A stretch of 64,000 nucleotides of DNA from NCBI GenBank assembly GCA_910579955.1, contig CAJTWE010000006.1, forward strand, positions 1 to 64,000, in the 5' to 3' direction. Position numbers and translations under genes: made by a program. This DNA comes from an uncultured Ruminococcus sp. (GTDB lineage Bacteria > Bacillota > Clostridia > Oscillospirales > Ruminococcaceae). The notes below the pieces were generated by a model, which made no database searches, was not told the DNA's origin, and saw only the letters and a program-made list of their open reading frames with translations. Shown piece by piece: positions 26,290 through 34,992 of the stretch (its first letter is position 1; each line of letters starts with the position of its first letter).

Positions 26290-26318
26290 ATTATACCATT
26301 CTTTCTCAAAAATGTCAA
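26290..26318 (-). promoter_or_regulatory. Sigma-A promoter of the GH26 gene with AT-tract upstream region
   Basis: On the minus strand, TTGACA (26313-26318), a 17-nt spacer and TATAAT (26290-26295). The sequence upstream of the -35 (26319-26400) is a series of TTTTTAA/TTTTAAA tracts, which may act as an UP element. 26320-26460 otherwise holds no gene. Confidence 0.88.
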
Positions 26319-26464
26319 TAGTTTTTAAGCTTTTTAAATTTATGCTTTTAAAACTTTTAAACTTATATTTTTAAGGTAGTTTAACTTATATATCGTTATT
26401 TTTAGCTTATGCAGCTATTGATTTTAAACAAGCATTAAGCTTATAATAATATGCAGCGTTTTTA

Positions 26465-26641
26465 TCATCTGAACTGATTGCTTTCAGGCTCATATTTAAA
26501 GCCCACTTTTTCAAGCTTTTCTACGATTTCTTCCTTGTCAAGGCAAAGCGATCTGCAAAGCTCCTCCAATGAGGAATATTCATCTCTGAGCTTAGTATTT
26601 ATAACACTCATAAGCATAATAGGGTCGTTAGGCATGTTCAT
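26465..26641 (-). CDS. DUF4250 domain-containing protein
   Basis: The 58-residue protein starts MNMPNDPIMLMSVINTKLRDEY, the characteristic DUF4250 opening, and continues with an acidic helix-turn (SLEELCRSLCLDKEEIVEKL) and ends YEPESNQFR. The helical second half looks like a small HTH-like unit. ATG 26641 is preferred over ATG 26659 because AAAGGA lies 9-10 nt upstream. It is divergent from the DtxR-type gene. The function is unknown. Confidence 0.82.
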   Translation of the reverse strand: MNMPNDPIMLMSVINTKLRDEYSSLEELCRSLCLDKEEIVEKLEKVGFKYEPESNQFR

Positions 26642-26684
26642 ATTTATACTTCCTTTCAAAATTATTTATAAATATATTAATACT

Positions 26685-26713
26685 AGTATAACATATATAT
26701 AAAACATTGTCAA
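26685..26713 (-). promoter_or_regulatory. Sigma-A promoter of the DUF4250 gene
   Basis: On the minus strand, TTGACA (26708-26713), a 17-nt spacer and TATACT (26685-26690). Confidence 0.85.
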
Positions 26714-26726
26714 CCGAAAAAATGTG

Positions 26727-26755
26727 TTGCATTGTTATAAAATATATGTTATAAT
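26727..26755 (+). promoter_or_regulatory. Sigma-A promoter of the DtxR-type regulator
   Basis: TTGCAT (26727-26732), a 17-nt spacer and TATAAT (26750-26755). Its -35 is only 13 bp from the -35 of the divergent DUF4250 promoter. Confidence 0.82.
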
Positions 26756-26785
26756 ATACAAAATAGATTAATAGGAGGCGAATGT

Positions 26786-27166
26786 GTGCAAATAAAAGAA
26801 TCGGCTGAAAATTATCTTGAAACTATACTGATTTTAAGTAAGAGGATAGGTGAGGTTCGCTCTATTGATATAGTAAATGAGCTTTCATATTCCAAACCGA
26901 GCGTGAGCATTGCAATGAGAAATTTGCGTGAAAATGGTTTTGTTTCAGTTGATAAGGATGGCTATATTACACTTACTGAAAAGGGAAAAGGAATTGCTGA
27001 AACTATGTATGAGCGTCATATGGTAATATCAAGCTGGCTTATGTATCTTGGTGTTTCTGAGCAGGTCGCTCTGGATGATGCTTGCCGTATTGAACATGTT
27101 ATAAGCGCAGAAAGCTTCAATGCTATAAAAAAGCATGTTTATGAAAACGAAGAATTATCAAAATAG
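26786..27166 (+). CDS. DtxR/MntR-family metal-dependent transcriptional regulator
   Basis: The 126-residue protein has the DtxR layout: an N-terminal winged HTH (about 5-62; AENYLETIL, SIDIVNELSYSKPSVSIAMRNLRENGFV), then a helical metal-binding and dimerisation domain (YERHMVISSWL, DDACRIEHVIS) with the Glu/His/Cys/Asp ligands typical of the family. It lacks an SH3-like third domain, as in MntR. GTG 26786 has AGGAGG 7 nt upstream. Mn or Fe specificity is not clear, and no metal transporter is adjacent. Confidence 0.88.
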   Translation: MQIKESAENYLETILILSKRIGEVRSIDIVNELSYSKPSVSIAMRNLRENGFVSVDKDGYITLTEKGKGIAETMYERHMVISSWLMYLGVSEQVALDDACRIEHVISAESFNAIKKHVYENEELSK

Positions 27167-27181
27167 AAATAAATATTATGC

Positions 27182-27210
27182 TTGCAATTTTTATGCAGAA
27201 ATGGTATAAT
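27182..27210 (+). promoter_or_regulatory. Sigma-A promoter of metY
   Basis: TTGCAA (27182-27187), a 17-nt spacer and TATAAT (27205-27210), 33 nt before the ATG. Confidence 0.85.
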
Positions 27211-27242
27211 AATTTCATTATATAATGAGGAGGCGTTTTTTG

Positions 27243-28529
27243 ATGAAAGAAATAAATTCAAACGCAAAAATAGAGACTAAATGTTTACATGCAGGTTATA
27301 CACCTGAGAATGGCGGACCTGGTGTTATGCCTATAGTTCAAAGTACAACCTATCGTTTTGATTCTACTGAGCATGTAGCAGCGCTTTTTGATATGCCTAC
27401 AGAGTGTATGTATTCACGTTTTGCTAATCCTACATGTGATGCTGTTGAGAAGAAAATAGCTGCTCTTGAAGGCGGTAGCGGCGCAATGCTCACTACCAGT
27501 GGACAGGCTGCTTCTCTTTTGTCTATTTTGAACCTTTGTAATGCTGGTGATAGCTTTATTGCAGCTACTACTATTTATGGCGGTACAGTAAATCTTTTTA
27601 GTGTAACACTCAAAAAGCTCGGAATCGAGTGCATATGGGTAGAGCCGGATGCTTCGGATGAGGACATTAAAAAAGCTTTTAAATCCAATACAAAGGCTGT
27701 TTTCGGAGAAACTATTGCTAATCCTGCACTTAATGTGTTTGATATAGAGCGTTTTGCAAATATTGCTCACGAACAGGGCGTTCCGCTTATCGTTGATAAT
27801 ACATTTGCAACACCTGTTCTTTGCAGACCTTTTGAATTTGGTGCGGATATAGTTGTACATTCAACTACTAAATACATGGATGGTCATGCTGTACAGGGCG
27901 GCGGCGTTATTGTTGACAGCGGCAACTTTGATTGGGCTGCAAGCGGAAAGTTCCCTGACTTTACAGAGCCGGATGAAAGCTATCACGGCGTTGTATATAC
28001 AAGAGATTTCGGCAATATGGCTTATATCATTAAGGCAAGAATGCAGCTTATGCGTGACTTTGGATGCTATCCTGCTGCAAATTCAGCATTCCTTTTGAAT
28101 TTGGGTCTTGAAACTCTTCCTGTAAGAATGGAGCGTTACTGTGAGAATGCTACTCAGGTTGCGCAGTTCCTTACAGGCTCAGATAAGATAAATTTCGTAA
28201 CCTATCCGGGACTTCCTACAGATAAGAATTATGCAATGGCTCAGAAGTACCTGCCTAAGGGTACATGTGGTGTTATTTCTTTCTCTATAAAGGGCGGCAG
28301 GCCTGCTGCTGTTCGTTTTATGGATGCGCTTGAACTTGCAAGCATTGAAGTACACGTTGCGGACATAAGAACCTGCGTTCTGCATCCTGCTTCTGCAACT
28401 CATCGTCAGCTGACAGAAGAACAGCTTGTTGCAGCAGGTATAGACGGCGGACTTATTCGTTTGTCTGTTGGTCTTGAAAATGTTGAAGATATAATTGCAG
28501 ATATTAAGCAGGCACTTGAAAAGGTATAA
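27243..28529 (+). CDS. metY: O-acetylhomoserine sulfhydrylase (Cys/Met metabolism PLP enzyme)
   Basis: The 428-residue enzyme of the Cys/Met gamma-family has a PLP-binding Lys in VVHSTTKYMDGH (about residue 205). ALEGGSGAMLTTSGQAA, ATTIYGGTVNLF and a C-terminal HPASATHRQL-LIRLSVGLE arginine region fit MetY/MetZ enzymes. It makes homocysteine from O-acetylhomoserine and sulfide. ATG 27243 has GAGGAGG at 9 nt; the in-frame ATG at 27225 overlaps that RBS. A terminator follows. Confidence 0.93.
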   Translation: MKEINSNAKIETKCLHAGYTPENGGPGVMPIVQSTTYRFDSTEHVAALFDMPTECMYSRFANPTCDAVEKKIAALEGGSGAMLTTSGQAASLLSILNLCNAGDSFIAATTIYGGTVNLFSVTLKKLGIECIWVEPDASDEDIKKAFKSNTKAVFGETIANPALNVFDIERFANIAHEQGVPLIVDNTFATPVLCRPFEFGADIVVHSTTKYMDGHAVQGGGVIVDSGNFDWAASGKFPDFTEPDESYHGVVYTRDFGNMAYIIKARMQLMRDFGCYPAANSAFLLNLGLETLPVRMERYCENATQVAQFLTGSDKINFVTYPGLPTDKNYAMAQKYLPKGTCGVISFSIKGGRPAAVRFMDALELASIEVHVADIRTCVLHPASATHRQLTEEQLVAAGIDGGLIRLSVGLENVEDIIADIKQALEKV

Positions 28530-28550
28530 TTTCACAGAGCTGTTTTATAA

Positions 28551-28583
28551 AAATTCCCTCATCTGTGAAAGATGAGGGTTTTT
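28551..28583 (+). terminator. Terminator of metY
   Basis: CCCTCATC (28556-28563) pairs perfectly with GATGAGGG (28571-28578), followed by five T. Confidence 0.9.
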
Positions 28584-28655
28584 GATGTTATAAGCTTATA
28601 ATAAGTTTATTATAGAGTTATTGGTGGTATAAGGTAGAGTATAGGGGGTGTTTCT

Positions 28656-30446
28656 ATGCTTTTGCATGAGTTTTTGAATATGGGTCTGAGAAACACTCTT
28701 TCAGGTGTAAATGATGAAGTATTCAGGCTTATGCTTTCGCATTATAATCATAAAGCAATGGGCGCAGATGCGGGAAAGGTATTTTTTGATAATATGATGA
28801 ATGGACCTTTATATACTATGAGCAGCGAGCTATTCAGAGTGCTCATATCACACTGGAATCATAGAGCTGTATGTATGGAAACGCATAGGAATATCGTTAT
28901 AACCTGTGACCTTATTCTGGAACAGGATACATCTCCGCAGGATGAATTTGAGCTTTTTAAATATTTGCACAGCAGAGAAAAGCAAAGCGGACTTGTACCG
29001 TATTATATCATGAATGAGCATTCGCCTGAATACAAGAAAATCAGTGCAGGGTACGGCAACCGTATAATACCGTATTCAATAGAAAATCACAGAAGCTTCG
29101 CACTTAAACTTAGAAAGCTGCTTGTAAACACAAAGTTTGTATGCAGTGGATTTCAAGTCATGCATGCTCTGAATCTGGGAATTACAGATGCGATTAAAAA
29201 GAGTCCTTATGTTTATCTTATATTCACGCAGCATGGGGTTAATTTCTTTAAGGACAATTTTATCACGCAGTCTGCATACAGTGCGTTTTTGTTTGATAAG
29301 ATAATGATAAGCAATAACTTTGAACGTGATCTGTTTATAGACAGAGGCTGCTATAATGAAAGCAATCTTATAAAAAACGGTCTTTTCAGATGGGATCTTT
29401 TGAGTGCGGAAGGCGCAAAGCATGAGAAAAGCATTTTTATTTACTTTACTCACAGGCGCTATTTAAAGGATATAGAAAATGTAAGCGACTCTGTATATGT
29501 AAAAACTATTGCAGGACTTTTGAACGACAAGCGTTTTATTAGTCTTGTAAAGGAAAACGGCTATACTTTGAAGGTCGCACTTCATCATACAGTGCTTTCA
29601 GTCTGCGGCAAGGATATTCTTGATGGCGTACAGATATTGGAGGATTCGGAAATTGCAGAGGCTAAGAGAAATTCAGCTATTCTTATAACTGATTATTCAT
29701 CAATGTGCTTTGAAATGTGGTTTCAGCATAAGCCGGTAATATTCCTTAATGTACCGGACGGTGAGGACTGCATTGAGCACGGGCATAAAACAGATTTGCC
29801 TGCACCTTATGAGGGTAAAGAGGACTACATTTTTAATGTGGTTTCCACTAAGGAAGAATGTATAGATAAGTTGAGCGATTATATTAAAACTGATTTCGTC
29901 TTTACAGAAGCTGACAAGAAAAAACGTGATAATTTTTTCTATTACAACTCTGATTTTTGTAAGCGTTTTTGTGATTATCTCGTTTCTATGAAAAATGAGA
30001 AAAAGGATATGTACAAGCTTTGTGTCGGCGATTCCATCAGTTTTGCAAGGCATTCTGATATCTATACCGAGGGTGTGCATTTTCCTGACAGCGAGGGCAG
30101 ATGGATAGTTTGCAAGAGTTCAAGGCTGATGTTTTATGTAAACGATGTAAGCCAAGGTTTGCACATAAAGCTTACGGGAATTCCTCATCCTAAGTGTGAG
30201 CTGTGCGGAATAGAAATGAGCTTTTCTGTAAACGGAAAGCCTCTGACAAAGAAATCAATTTATCGCCATGAAATTACTGATATAATGCTCAGTGTTCCTA
30301 AGGATCTTATTGACAGCACAGGCAAGATTGATATTGAGATAAAAACTCATACTATTAAATCTGTAAAGAGTGAATCGGAAGAAATAAATACAAAGAGCAG
30401 ACTTATGTTTAAGCTTTGTAATCTGGAAGTGAAAAGTTCTTTATAA
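28656..30446 (+). CDS. CDP-glycerol glycerophosphotransferase family protein
   Basis: The 596-residue protein has a TagF-like core (about residues 120-440). FTQHGVNFFKD is the characteristic catalytic His region, and ILITDYSSMCFEMWF matches the TDYSS motif that contacts the CDP moiety. A long N-terminal region of about 120 residues and a C-terminal extension (about 450-596, beta-rich) flank it. Family members polymerise or add glycerol phosphate in teichoic acid or capsule synthesis. No other teichoic acid gene is adjacent, so the acceptor is unknown. It has AGGGGGTG before the ATG and a strong terminator after the stop. Confidence 0.83.
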   Translation: MLLHEFLNMGLRNTLSGVNDEVFRLMLSHYNHKAMGADAGKVFFDNMMNGPLYTMSSELFRVLISHWNHRAVCMETHRNIVITCDLILEQDTSPQDEFELFKYLHSREKQSGLVPYYIMNEHSPEYKKISAGYGNRIIPYSIENHRSFALKLRKLLVNTKFVCSGFQVMHALNLGITDAIKKSPYVYLIFTQHGVNFFKDNFITQSAYSAFLFDKIMISNNFERDLFIDRGCYNESNLIKNGLFRWDLLSAEGAKHEKSIFIYFTHRRYLKDIENVSDSVYVKTIAGLLNDKRFISLVKENGYTLKVALHHTVLSVCGKDILDGVQILEDSEIAEAKRNSAILITDYSSMCFEMWFQHKPVIFLNVPDGEDCIEHGHKTDLPAPYEGKEDYIFNVVSTKEECIDKLSDYIKTDFVFTEADKKKRDNFFYYNSDFCKRFCDYLVSMKNEKKDMYKLCVGDSISFARHSDIYTEGVHFPDSEGRWIVCKSSRLMFYVNDVSQGLHIKLTGIPHPKCELCGIEMSFSVNGKPLTKKSIYRHEITDIMLSVPKDLIDSTGKIDIEIKTHTIKSVKSESEEINTKSRLMFKLCNLEVKSSL

Positions 30447-30453
30447 TAAAAGC

Positions 30454-30497
30454 AAAAATCCCTTAGTCGTTTAAAACTAGACTAAGGGATTTTTTAT
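30454..30497. terminator. Bidirectional terminator
   Basis: AAAAATCCCTTAGTC pairs with GACTAAGGGATTTTT (30454-30468 with 30480-30494) between the convergent CDP-glycerol transferase-like gene and coaX. Confidence 0.9.
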
Positions 30498-30503
30498 TTG
30501 ATG

Positions 30504-31271
30504 CTATTTGTTTTTAAGGTAAACTATTCTCATGCCTCTTAGAAGCAGGGTATCGTCTATGATAATATTCTTATGTCTGCAATGGGGGACAATTATTTCA
30601 GAAAGACCGCCTGTTGCTATTGCGGTAACAGGCATTCCCAGTTCTTCTTCTATATGGTCGAGCAGACCGTCTATACTTCCTGCAAATCCGTAGATCATTC
30701 CGCTTTTCATGCAGTCGATGGTATTGCTGCCGATTTTTTTCTTAGGCGGTTCAAGTGCTATTTTTGGCAGCTGAGCTGTTTTATTATTCAGTGCTTCCAT
30801 AGAGATCGCAACTCCCGGCATTATCATGCCGCCTATAAATTCATTTTTATTGTTTATTACAGATACGGTCGTAGCAGTACCCATATCAATAAGAACGAGC
30901 GGGCCATTCATCTGGTCAAGCGCAGCTACTGCGCCTATAGCCATATCGCTTCCAAGCTGTGCAGGATTGTCAATAGCTATTCTGAGACCGGTCTTTACAC
31001 CGGGGCCAACTATCATGCAGCTTTTTTGAGTGATCTTTTCTACCGCTTGTTTTACCACTCCTGTTATGGAAGGAACTACAGATGACAGAATGCTTCCCTC
31101 AATATCATTACTTTTGAGTCCGTATATTTCCAGAACGGATTTAAAGGATACAGCAAATTCAAGTACTGTTCCAGTCTGATTTGTGGAAATTCTTTCTACA
31201 AAAATAATTTTGTCATCCTGAAAGCAGCCTATTACTATATTTGTGTTTCCTATGTCTATTGCCAAAACCAT
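30504..31271 (-). CDS. coaX: Type III pantothenate kinase
   Basis: The 255-residue ASKHA-fold kinase has the N-terminal phosphate-binding motif LAIDIGNTNIVIGCF (residues 3-17), LVLIDMGTATTVSVI in the second domain and GGMIMPGVAISMEAL. It phosphorylates pantothenate in CoA synthesis and typically needs a monovalent cation. It starts 42 nt after the end of glnN on the same strand and may be cotranscribed. The RBS is AGGAG. Confidence 0.95.
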   Translation of the reverse strand: MVLAIDIGNTNIVIGCFQDDKIIFVERISTNQTGTVLEFAVSFKSVLEIYGLKSNDIEGSILSSVVPSITGVVKQAVEKITQKSCMIVGPGVKTGLRIAIDNPAQLGSDMAIGAVAALDQMNGPLVLIDMGTATTVSVINNKNEFIGGMIMPGVAISMEALNNKTAQLPKIALEPPKKKIGSNTIDCMKSGMIYGFAGSIDGLLDHIEEELGMPVTAIATGGLSEIIVPHCRHKNIIIDDTLLLRGMRIVYLKNK

Positions 31272-31313
31272 TAAAACATCTCCTGTATTATATAAGTAAT
31301 ATATTATGTCTCG

Positions 31314-33407
31314 TTAAACGTTAAATATCATATCGCTGTAAGCAGGTACAGGCCATTTATCAGATGGCAGCATTACTTCCAGATTATCAACGCAGGTGCG
31401 GAGCTTTTCCATAGTTGACAAAACATCGTCTCTATAGGCAGTTGCCATATCAATAGCACTTTTCTGTGATGATGCGGCAGCTGTTTTTTCTTCCAGTTCC
31501 TGAACAAAGCTGTATGCTTCACCGGAAAGCTTTGTAATTTTCTCGGCAAGATCTCTTTCAACGGAAGAATCAATGCCAAGACCTGCCTTTACTGAAATAC
31601 CATCACATAATTCCTTGCAGTAGTCAAGAGCTGATGGTATAAACTTTTTCTTTGCCATATCTATCATAGTGAGAGATTCTATGTTTACGGTCTTGCTGTA
31701 TCTTTCAAGGAGAATATCAATTCTGCTTTGTATTTGTGATTTTGTAAAAATGCCAAACTTCTCCAGAAGCTCTACGTTTTTATCGTCTGCATAGTGAGGA
31801 ACTGCGTCTACAGTGGTCTTGTAAATAGGCAGACCTCTACGCTGTGCCTCTTCGACCCATTCTTCGGAATAACCGTTGCCGTTGAATATGATCCTCTTAT
31901 GTTCTTTGATTATCTTCTTGAGCAATGATTTAAGCTCAGAGTCGAACTTTTCAGCAGGAACATTTTCCATAATGTCTGCAATTTCAGAAAGCTCTCCTGC
32001 AACGATTGTATTGAGCAGGTGATTAGGGCAGGCGATATTATCAGATGAACCAACCATTCTGAATTCAAAGCGGTTTCCTGTAAATGCAAAAGGTGAGGTT
32101 CTGTTTCTATCTGTTGAATCCTTTGGAAAATCAGGCAGTGCGTGTATGCCTATGCTGAATTCCTGAGATTGACTTTTGTATGTGCTGTCATTTTCCAGTG
32201 CGTCAAGTACGCCTTGAAGCTCTTCACCCATAAAAATAGAGATAATAGCAGGCGGTGCTTCATGTGCGCCGAGACGATGATCGTTGCCGGCAGAAGAGGC
32301 GCTGATACGAAGCAGAGACGCATATTCGTCTACGCCCTTTAGTACTGCGCATAGGAATGTTAGAAATTGCATGTTTTCGCTTGGAGTATTGCCCGGGTCG
32401 AGGAGATTCTGACCGCTGTCTGTACTCATAGACCAGTTGTTGTGCTTTCCTGAACCGTTTACCCCTGCAAATGGTTTTTCATGCAGTAGACATACAAGGT
32501 CATGACGAAGAGCCACTTTTTTCATAACTTCCATTGTAAGGGAATTCTGATCTGTAGCTATATTAGAAGTTGTGAATATAGGCGCAAGCTCGTGCTGTGC
32601 AGGCGCTACTTCGTTGTGCTTTGTATGAGCATATATACCGAGCTTCCAGAGAGATTCATCGAGGTCAGTCATATATGCGGCTATTCTGGGTTTAAGATTT
32701 GCGTAGTACTGATCGTCAAGCTCCTGTCCTTTAGGCGGCGCTGCACCAAAAAGAGTTCTGCCGGACATTATAAGATCTTCACGCTTATCATACATTTTTT
32801 TATCTATAAGAAAATATTCTTGTTCAGGACCTACGGTAGATGTTACCTTAGTAGCGGAGGTGTTGCCGAACAGTCTAAGTACACGTACTGCCTGTTCACT
32901 AAGAGCGTCCATAGAACGCAGCAGCGGAGTTTTCTTATCAAGGGTCTCGCCTGTATATGATACAAAGGCTGTAGGAATATACAGAGTTCCTTCCTTTACG
33001 AATATAGGTGAGGTCGGATCCCAGACAGTGTATCCTCTAGCAGAGCAGGTCTGTCTCAGACCGCCTGATGGGAAGGATGATGCGTCAGGTTCACCCTTAA
33101 CAAGAGCCTTTCCGGAAAAATCCATGATGATCATGCCGTTGTCTGTAGGACTTATAAATGAATCATGCTTTTCTGCGGTAGAGCCTGTCATAGGCTGAAA
33201 CCAGTGTGTGTAATGTGTAGCTCCACGTTCTATAGCCCAATCTTTGATAGCGTTTGCCACAACGTCTGCATAAGCTGGGTCAAGGGCAACCCCCATTTTT
33301 TTTGTTTTTGTAAGCGCCTTGTAGATCTGCTTTGGAAGTCTTGCACGCATGACCTCGTCGTTAAACACATCGCAGGCAAAATATGTTGAAACATCCGCTC
33401 TTGACAT
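31314..33407 (-). CDS. glnN: Type III glutamine synthetase (GlnN)
   Basis: The 697-residue protein is the long GSIII form found in Bacteroidetes, Clostridia and Ruminococcus. Diagnostic segments are HYTHWFQPMTGSTAEKHDSF, FPSGGLRQTCSARGYTVWD, PEQEYFLID, EVAPAQHELAP, KPFAGVNGSGKHNNWS and NRTSPFAFTGNRFEFRMVGS. It assimilates ammonium into glutamine. ATG 33407 is preferred because GTGAGG lies 9 nt upstream; the in-frame GTG at 33422 is part of that RBS. Its sigma-A promoter lies 60-90 nt upstream. Confidence 0.96.
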   Translation of the reverse strand: MSRADVSTYFACDVFNDEVMRARLPKQIYKALTKTKKMGVALDPAYADVVANAIKDWAIERGATHYTHWFQPMTGSTAEKHDSFISPTDNGMIIMDFSGKALVKGEPDASSFPSGGLRQTCSARGYTVWDPTSPIFVKEGTLYIPTAFVSYTGETLDKKTPLLRSMDALSEQAVRVLRLFGNTSATKVTSTVGPEQEYFLIDKKMYDKREDLIMSGRTLFGAAPPKGQELDDQYYANLKPRIAAYMTDLDESLWKLGIYAHTKHNEVAPAQHELAPIFTTSNIATDQNSLTMEVMKKVALRHDLVCLLHEKPFAGVNGSGKHNNWSMSTDSGQNLLDPGNTPSENMQFLTFLCAVLKGVDEYASLLRISASSAGNDHRLGAHEAPPAIISIFMGEELQGVLDALENDSTYKSQSQEFSIGIHALPDFPKDSTDRNRTSPFAFTGNRFEFRMVGSSDNIACPNHLLNTIVAGELSEIADIMENVPAEKFDSELKSLLKKIIKEHKRIIFNGNGYSEEWVEEAQRRGLPIYKTTVDAVPHYADDKNVELLEKFGIFTKSQIQSRIDILLERYSKTVNIESLTMIDMAKKKFIPSALDYCKELCDGISVKAGLGIDSSVERDLAEKITKLSGEAYSFVQELEEKTAAASSQKSAIDMATAYRDDVLSTMEKLRTCVDNLEVMLPSDKWPVPAYSDMIFNV

Positions 33408-33466
33408 AATCAAAAACCTCACTCTCTTTTTTGCTGTTGTTATTTTTCTTCACGTCTATTCTTTAT

Positions 33467-33495
33467 ATCTTACATTAGAAAAGACGTTTTGTCAA
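33467..33495 (-). promoter_or_regulatory. Sigma-A promoter of glnN
   Basis: On the minus strand, TTGACA (33490-33495), a 17-nt spacer and TAAGAT (33467-33472). Confidence 0.78.
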
Positions 33496-33594
33496 GCAAC
33501 TTAAAATTTTTTGATGAATTCGTTTTTTTTCTAAATTTACAGCTGTGTTTTTATCTGAAAAGAAAAGTTTTTTGCATTCAGAATAATATATATG

Positions 33595-33623
33595 TTGACA
33601 AAGGATTTTTGCTGTGATATACT
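33595..33623 (+). promoter_or_regulatory. Sigma-A promoter of the riboflavin operon
   Basis: TTGACA (33595-33600), a 17-nt spacer and TATACT (33618-33623), just upstream of the FMN riboswitch. Confidence 0.87.
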
Positions 33624-33640
33624 TATAATATCATTTAACA

Positions 33641-33752
33641 GCTTCAGGGTATGTGTAATTCATAACCGGTGGTATAGTCCACGACCTGCTATTTTTTAGC
33701 GGCTGATTCGGTGAAATTCCGAAACCGACGGTAAAGTCCGGATGGAAGAAGC
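33641..33752 (+). promoter_or_regulatory. FMN riboswitch (RFN element)
   Basis: P1 arms GCTTC and GAAGC close the element. Inside are CAGGGT, ACCGGTGGTATAGTCC, GCTGATTCGGTGAAATTCCG, ACCGACGGTAAAGTCCGGAT and GGAAGAAG, the conserved RFN blocks in order. The first half deviates slightly (GGTGGT for GGCGGT, and a TATAG where AAAG is usual). Confidence 0.95.
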
Positions 33753-33810
33753 TTCACCTGTGATTTTTGGCGTAATTTTTGCGTTCGGCTTTAATAATTG
33801 GTGATGTAGT

Positions 33811-33847
33811 AGCTGCCCTGTTCTGTATGAATAGGCGGCTTTTTTTG
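33811..33847 (+). terminator. FMN-responsive attenuator before ribD
   Basis: AGCTGCC-C-TGTTC (33811-33823) pairs with GAATAGGCGGCT (33829-33840, one bulge and G-U pairs), followed by seven T. It ends 15 nt before the ribD start. Confidence 0.87.
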
Positions 33848-33862
33848 ATTGGAGATGATTTT

Positions 33863-34960
33863 TTGGACTGCTGTTATATGCAAAGAGCTATTGAGCTTGC
33901 ACGGAAGGGCACGGGCCACGTTGCTCCGAATCCTCTGGTGGGTACTGTTATTGTAAAGAACGGTGAGATAATCGGTGAAGGTTATCATGCCAAATACGGT
34001 GAGCTGCATGCAGAACGTCATGCGCTTAGCAGATGTACGCAGTCGCCTTGCGGTGCGGATATTTATGTTACATTAGAGCCGTGCTGTCATCATGGAAAGC
34101 AGCCGCCTTGTACAGAGGCAATTATAGAAGCCGGTATTAAACGTGTGTTTGTAGGCTCATATGACCCAAATCCACTTGTAAGCGGAAAGAGCAGGGAAAT
34201 TCTTGAAAGCGCAGGGATAGAAGTAACTTATGAGGTTATGAAGACTGAGTGCGATAGGCTAAACCCTTTCTTCTTCTATTATATGACGCATAAGCTGCCA
34301 TATGTAATATGTAAGTATGCAATGTCGGCAGACGGCAAGATTGCTTGTCACAATGGAAGCTCAAAGTGGGTGACAGGAGAAATCGCAAGAGCAAGAGTAC
34401 AGGAAACAAGAAAGGCTGTATCGGCTATAATGGTTGGAATGGGTACTGTTTTGGCAGATGACCCGAGCCTTTTGTGCAGGTGCGAAGAGCCTGTTCATCC
34501 TGTGCGTGTGATATGTGATACTCATTTGAGAATGCCTCTTGAATGTGAGCTTGTGAGAAGTGCAGATATCGCACCTGTCATTGTTATGACGTGCTGTGAT
34601 GATGATATTAAAATAGGAAAGCTTACAGAAAAAGGTGTGAGAGTATGTCGTGTGCAGGAAAAAAACGGGCATACTGATATTACAGAAATAATGAAAAAGC
34701 TGGCTGAAATGGGTCTTACAAGTGTACTCGTGGAAGGTGGAGCGGAGACACATGCTTCTGTTTTCAGAGAAAAGCTTGTTTGTGAGGTTCAGGCTTATAT
34801 TGCGCCTAAAATAGTAGGCGGTGACGGACTTTCTCCTGTAGGGGGGCTTGGTCTTGAAGATATGATGAACGCTACGGCTCTTGCTGCCGGGAAAACAGAA
34901 TTTCTGGGAAGCGATGTTCTTATTACGTATTATACAAATAATATAAATCATATAAATTAA
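33863..34960 (+). CDS. ribD: Bifunctional diaminohydroxyphosphoribosylaminopyrimidine deaminase / 5-amino-6-(5-phosphoribosylamino)uracil reductase
   Basis: The 365-residue two-domain enzyme catalyses steps 2 and 3 of riboflavin synthesis. The deaminase domain has APNPLVG, the HAERHAL zinc/Glu site and PCCHHGKQPPC. The reductase domain begins near VICKYAMSADGKIA and contains VGMGTVLADDPSL and VLVEGGAET. The start is TTG 33863: GGAG lies 8 nt upstream and the resulting N-terminus fits the family. Longer in-frame starts (33779) fall inside the riboswitch terminator. Confidence 0.95.
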   Translation: MDCCYMQRAIELARKGTGHVAPNPLVGTVIVKNGEIIGEGYHAKYGELHAERHALSRCTQSPCGADIYVTLEPCCHHGKQPPCTEAIIEAGIKRVFVGSYDPNPLVSGKSREILESAGIEVTYEVMKTECDRLNPFFFYYMTHKLPYVICKYAMSADGKIACHNGSSKWVTGEIARARVQETRKAVSAIMVGMGTVLADDPSLLCRCEEPVHPVRVICDTHLRMPLECELVRSADIAPVIVMTCCDDDIKIGKLTEKGVRVCRVQEKNGHTDITEIMKKLAEMGLTSVLVEGGAETHASVFREKLVCEVQAYIAPKIVGGDGLSPVGGLGLEDMMNATALAAGKTEFLGSDVLITYYTNNINHIN

Positions 34961-34992
34961 TTTCTTGATGAAAGGGGCGGCGTGGCTTTTAT

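Noticed and set aside
30573..31085. Long plus-strand ORF inside coaX
   Set aside because: It is antisense to a clear type III pantothenate kinase, has Cys/Tyr/His-rich shadow composition and no RBS.
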